64,000 bases of DNA from UBA6059 sp965227155. GTDB lineage: Bacteria > Bacteroidota > Bacteroidia > Cytophagales > Cyclobacteriaceae. The stretch spans positions 2,728,001 to 2,792,000 of the forward strand of contig OZ245731.1 in the NCBI GenBank assembly GCA_965227155.1, read 5' to 3'. Made by a program: the position numbers and the translations under genes. Under the pieces are notes generated by a model. That model was given only the letters and a program-made list of their open reading frames with translations. It did not search any database and had not been told where the DNA came from. Positions 61,343 through 64,000 of this stretch are shown in pieces (position 1 is the stretch's first letter; every line of letters begins with the position of its first letter).

Positions 61343-62388
61343 AAAGAAATGCTTTTTTGATATTCATAATCTCCATAGCCTGCTTTCAAATTGAATCGAT
61401 TGCTCAGATAGGTGTAAATACAGCTACACCGGATCAAACTTCTATACTCGACCTGAGTACTGAGGAGCGTGGCTTGCTAATTCCCCGCATGACCACCCAA
61501 CGGCGATTAGATATTATCAATCAAATAGGACCTCCCGCTGAGGGACTTTTGGTGTATGATACCGATGAAGAAATGTTTTATTTCTACAACCCGAATAACG
61601 GTGATGGAAATAATACCAACGGCGATGAAAACTGGCAGGCCGTCAATCCACTGAAGTATGTGGATACACAGGATAATCTGCAGGGCAGTGAGTACCTGCG
61701 CAAATTGGAATCGCACCCATCTGTTCAGGATATCAGCTTTTTTGAGAACACTCCGGGCTCCGCAATACCTCCCCGGCTCTATGTGGATGGACAAGTGACC
61801 ATTGGTGCCAGCAATGTAGCCCCGGATGAACCCAGAGGTCTTTATGTGGATGAAAAAGTACAGGTAACCGATGACCTTGAGGTGGAAGGCACTGTAACGG
61901 CTAATAGATTTAATGGTTTTGGCACAATTCCCATTGGTGGTATTATTATGTGGAGTGGAACTACGCCGCCATCAGGTTGGGCTATTTGCGATGGAAATAA
62001 TGGCACGCCAGATTTAAGCGGTCGATTTATCATGGGCTATGGTGGGGGACTTTCAGTGGGGTCTACTGGTGGACAATCTTCAACTTCACTTACAGTAGCA
62101 AATCTTCCTTCTCATTCTCACTCAAAGGGAACACTTGGTGGGACGACAACAGTAAATGGAAATCACACACATAGCACAAATGCTTCTAATCATTATGATG
62201 ATGATTCGGGTGGTGATGATTTAAACGCTGGCGGTGATGGAGTAGCGCGAAGAGCTACCGCTTTTTCAAATGGTAATCATAGTCATACACTTGAAATTAC
62301 CGGTTCTACTGGGGATACAGGTAGTGGAACCTCATTTGAAAATCGACCTCCTTATTATGTATTAGCCTTTATTCAGCGAAAACAATAA
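61339..62388 (+). CDS. Exported protein with phage tail-collar domain
   Basis: 349 residues. Signal peptide (about 1-22, ending IESIAQ). The N-terminal head GVNTATPDQTSILDLSTEERGLLIPRMTTQ is the common opening of Bacteroidota surface proteins with C-terminal globular domains. The centre has a trimerisation-like linker. The C-terminal domain (about 195-349) is a tail-collar domain: IPIGGIIMWSGTTPPSGWAICDGNNGTPDLSGRF, a His-rich loop (SHSHSKG, NHTHS, NHSHTLE) and FENRPPYYVLAFIQRK. Such domains in bacteria end phage-derived fibers or fibrillar surface structures. It overlaps the FN3 gene by 4 bp. Confidence 0.85.
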   Translation: MKRNAFLIFIISIACFQIESIAQIGVNTATPDQTSILDLSTEERGLLIPRMTTQRRLDIINQIGPPAEGLLVYDTDEEMFYFYNPNNGDGNNTNGDENWQAVNPLKYVDTQDNLQGSEYLRKLESHPSVQDISFFENTPGSAIPPRLYVDGQVTIGASNVAPDEPRGLYVDEKVQVTDDLEVEGTVTANRFNGFGTIPIGGIIMWSGTTPPSGWAICDGNNGTPDLSGRFIMGYGGGLSVGSTGGQSSTSLTVANLPSHSHSKGTLGGTTTVNGNHTHSTNASNHYDDDSGGDDLNAGGDGVARRATAFSNGNHSHTLEITGSTGDTGSGTSFENRPPYYVLAFIQRKQ

Positions 62389-62389
62389 G

Positions 62390-64000
62390 ATGCAAAAGTC
62401 ATTCTATATCGCTTTTATCGGATTGCTCTGTAGCTTTAGTCTTATAGCTCAGCAGCAGGGTAATATCCATATGGTGGGTGATGAATTGACTGTATTGCCT
62501 GGCACCTCTGTTTACATCAAAGGAAAATACCAGGATCAAATGGGCACATTGCTTTTTAATGGTCAGAATGCATCTGGTTCTATTGTAAATGGAGATTCCG
62601 TGTTTGTAAGTGGTGATATCATCAATGATTCTGATTTTAAGGTTAATATTTCTGATAATGGCAGTTTCATTCTGGATGGAAATGCTATTCAGATCATAGA
62701 GGGTAATCCTGTAAAGTTTCATCAGCTGATCATGGATAAGGACACCAGCATGGTTCCATATCAATATATTTTAGTTACAGATTCACTTCGCTTTCTCAGA
62801 GGGTTTATCAATCTGGATAGCATCATCTCAGGTGTTGATCTTGGAAATTTTGGTAAAATATATGAAGAGGCTAATGATAAACGGTTCTTTGGCCGATTGG
62901 GTAAAATTGTAGCCAGAAACCGGGCCATCTCTAGCCCAGAAGAGAATATTGGTGGGCTTGCCTTGGATATTGACCCAGCCGGCTCTCTTGGGCCTAGTAC
63001 TATCGAAAGACAACATGGCTATCAGGCAGGTGCATCAGATGGTAGTATCAACAGATACTATCGACTTATTCCTTCCAATAAAGAGGAGACGCTCAATAGT
63101 CTGGCTTTTCGCTATTTTGATGCCGAGCTCAGAGGGTTGAATGAGGAGAATTTCTCCATATGGGAATCTGACAATGAAGGGGTATTATGGACACAATATG
63201 AGACCGTTTTGGAAAACCCAAATAATAAGGTCACGGGTAACAACATAGTATTAGGTAGAGATAAGAATATCTTCACAGCAGCTGATAGTACCTGTGCGGT
63301 AGTTCCGATTGTTGAACTTAGCCCGAGAGATTCTATCGCCACTTGTGAGGGAGTGCCAGTGGAGCTCAATGCAGCAAACCCCGGACTCTTTTTCCTTTGG
63401 AATACCGGTGAAACCACACAGAAGATATCCGTCAATACCCCGGGCAAATATTACGTGCGGGTGACCGATACCAACGGGTGCTTTGGTACAGACTCTATCG
63501 TTGTGGTTGAAAAACCATATCCTGAGGTCGACTTCCAACAAAGTTTTGTTTGCAAGGGCCTTGAGTCTTCATTTACAAACCTCTCCACCATAGCGGATCC
63601 CAAAAGTGACCTAAGCTATGCCTGGCATTTTGGATTCGCCGAAGATGCCTCAGATTCATCGTTAGCAGAAAACCCAATAATTACTTTCCCTGAAGATGGT
63701 GCATTTAATGTTACACTTACCGTAACCTCCAGTTTTGAATGTGTAGCAGACAGGACGAAGACCTATGTAGTGCATCCTTTACCGGAGCCATCGTTCACTA
63801 CCACAAATGTTTGCCAGGGCAATGAAAATGTATTCAGCAATACTTCTACCATTCTTTCAAACATAGGTGCTGTAAGCTATGCCATTACTGATTATGATTG
63901 GGATTTTGGAATCGCTGAGGATGGTTCAGATCAGGCTACCGGCGAAAATCCAACTTTCGATTATCCTGATGCCGGTGAATTTGAAGTGCAGCTGGTAGCT
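62390..64000 (+). CDS. Exported PKD-domain protein, 3' end beyond the window
   Basis: The frame runs from ATG 62390 to the right edge (537 codons) with no stop, starting 1 bp after the tail-collar gene's stop. Signal peptide MQKSFYIAFIGLLCSFSLIAQ. A beta-helical or sandwich N-terminal domain (about 22-275) precedes an SprB/Ig-like segment (CEGVPVELNAANPGLFFLWNTGETTQKISVNTPGKYYVRVTDTNGC), then at least two PKD domains (SYAWHFGFAEDA...TFPEDGAFNVTLTV; DYDWDFGIAEDGS...YPDAGEFEVQLVA). A C-terminal sorting domain would be expected downstream but is outside the window. It is the fifth gene of the operon. Confidence 0.85.
   Translation, partial: MQKSFYIAFIGLLCSFSLIAQQQGNIHMVGDELTVLPGTSVYIKGKYQDQMGTLLFNGQNASGSIVNGDSVFVSGDIINDSDFKVNISDNGSFILDGNAIQIIEGNPVKFHQLIMDKDTSMVPYQYILVTDSLRFLRGFINLDSIISGVDLGNFGKIYEEANDKRFFGRLGKIVARNRAISSPEENIGGLALDIDPAGSLGPSTIERQHGYQAGASDGSINRYYRLIPSNKEETLNSLAFRYFDAELRGLNEENFSIWESDNEGVLWTQYETVLENPNNKVTGNNIVLGRDKNIFTAADSTCAVVPIVELSPRDSIATCEGVPVELNAANPGLFFLWNTGETTQKISVNTPGKYYVRVTDTNGCFGTDSIVVVEKPYPEVDFQQSFVCKGLESSFTNLSTIADPKSDLSYAWHFGFAEDASDSSLAENPIITFPEDGAFNVTLTVTSSFECVADRTKTYVVHPLPEPSFTTTNVCQGNENVFSNTSTILSNIGAVSYAITDYDWDFGIAEDGSDQATGENPTFDYPDAGEFEVQLVA

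Noticed and set aside
61339..62388. Prophage tail gene
   Set aside because: No phage structural, integrase or lysis genes are near; the protein has a bacterial signal peptide and lies in a surface-protein operon.

Overview
The window comes from a member of the Bacteroidota, most likely a Cytophagales-type gliding or marine bacterium. Several signs point there: -7 boxes of the TAnnTTTG type, a giant surface protein ending in a type IX secretion (T9SS) sorting domain, SprB-like and PKD surface repeats, the rplM-rpsI-rpsB-tsf order, a DUF2795 protein, and a tmRNA whose tag reads GESNYAMAA. No ribosomal RNA operon, CRISPR array or complete transposon was seen.

Layout. 1-9800: housekeeping genes (DUF349 fragment, ispD, queA, an ABC permease, recA, a predicted aminopeptidase, a DUF3108 protein, a PhoB/PhoR-like two-component pair). 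9800-18830: an RluA-type pseudouridine synthase, ribosomal proteins L13, S9 and S2 with EF-Ts, RidA with aminopeptidase P, a subtilase, a GT9 glycosyltransferase and an M16 peptidase. 18830-27870: a PadR/ADOP permease pair, an O-methyltransferase, a LysM lytic transglycosylase, a stand-alone receiver, a repeat-rich 680-bp insertion flanked by a duplicated gene junction, dnaX with an A10 slippery run that would give short (gamma-like) and long (tau-like) products, and a DJ-1/PfpI protein.

27966-31776 is an accessory island directly 3' of ssrA (tmRNA). It holds a three-gene toxin-antitoxin-chaperone (TAC) module of HigB-like toxin, XRE antitoxin with C-terminal extension, and SecB-like chaperone. 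Next to it is a TIR-domain protein with a C-terminal membrane region, and then a tiny lipoprotein-like gene. Operator-like repeats lie upstream of the toxin and of the TIR gene.

31777-46067 is a surface locus: a TPR histidine kinase, a LytTR response regulator overlapping it by 4 bp, and a 3755-residue leucine-rich-repeat protein built from about 1.2-kb internal repeats. 46068-46869 is a non-coding repeat cluster of inverted-repeat cassettes and hairpins; one palindrome recurs near 28.5 kb.

46870-64000: a 7TMR-DISM/LuxR-type receptor-regulator is divergent from a translationally coupled operon of at least five genes. These encode an outer-membrane barrel, a 2972-residue beta-repeat protein, a six-FN3-like protein, a tail-collar protein and a PKD protein cut by the window end. 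The 114-bp divergent gap carries two perfect adjacent 11-bp repeats. This operon and the TAC-TIR island are the two best candidates for poorly described systems.
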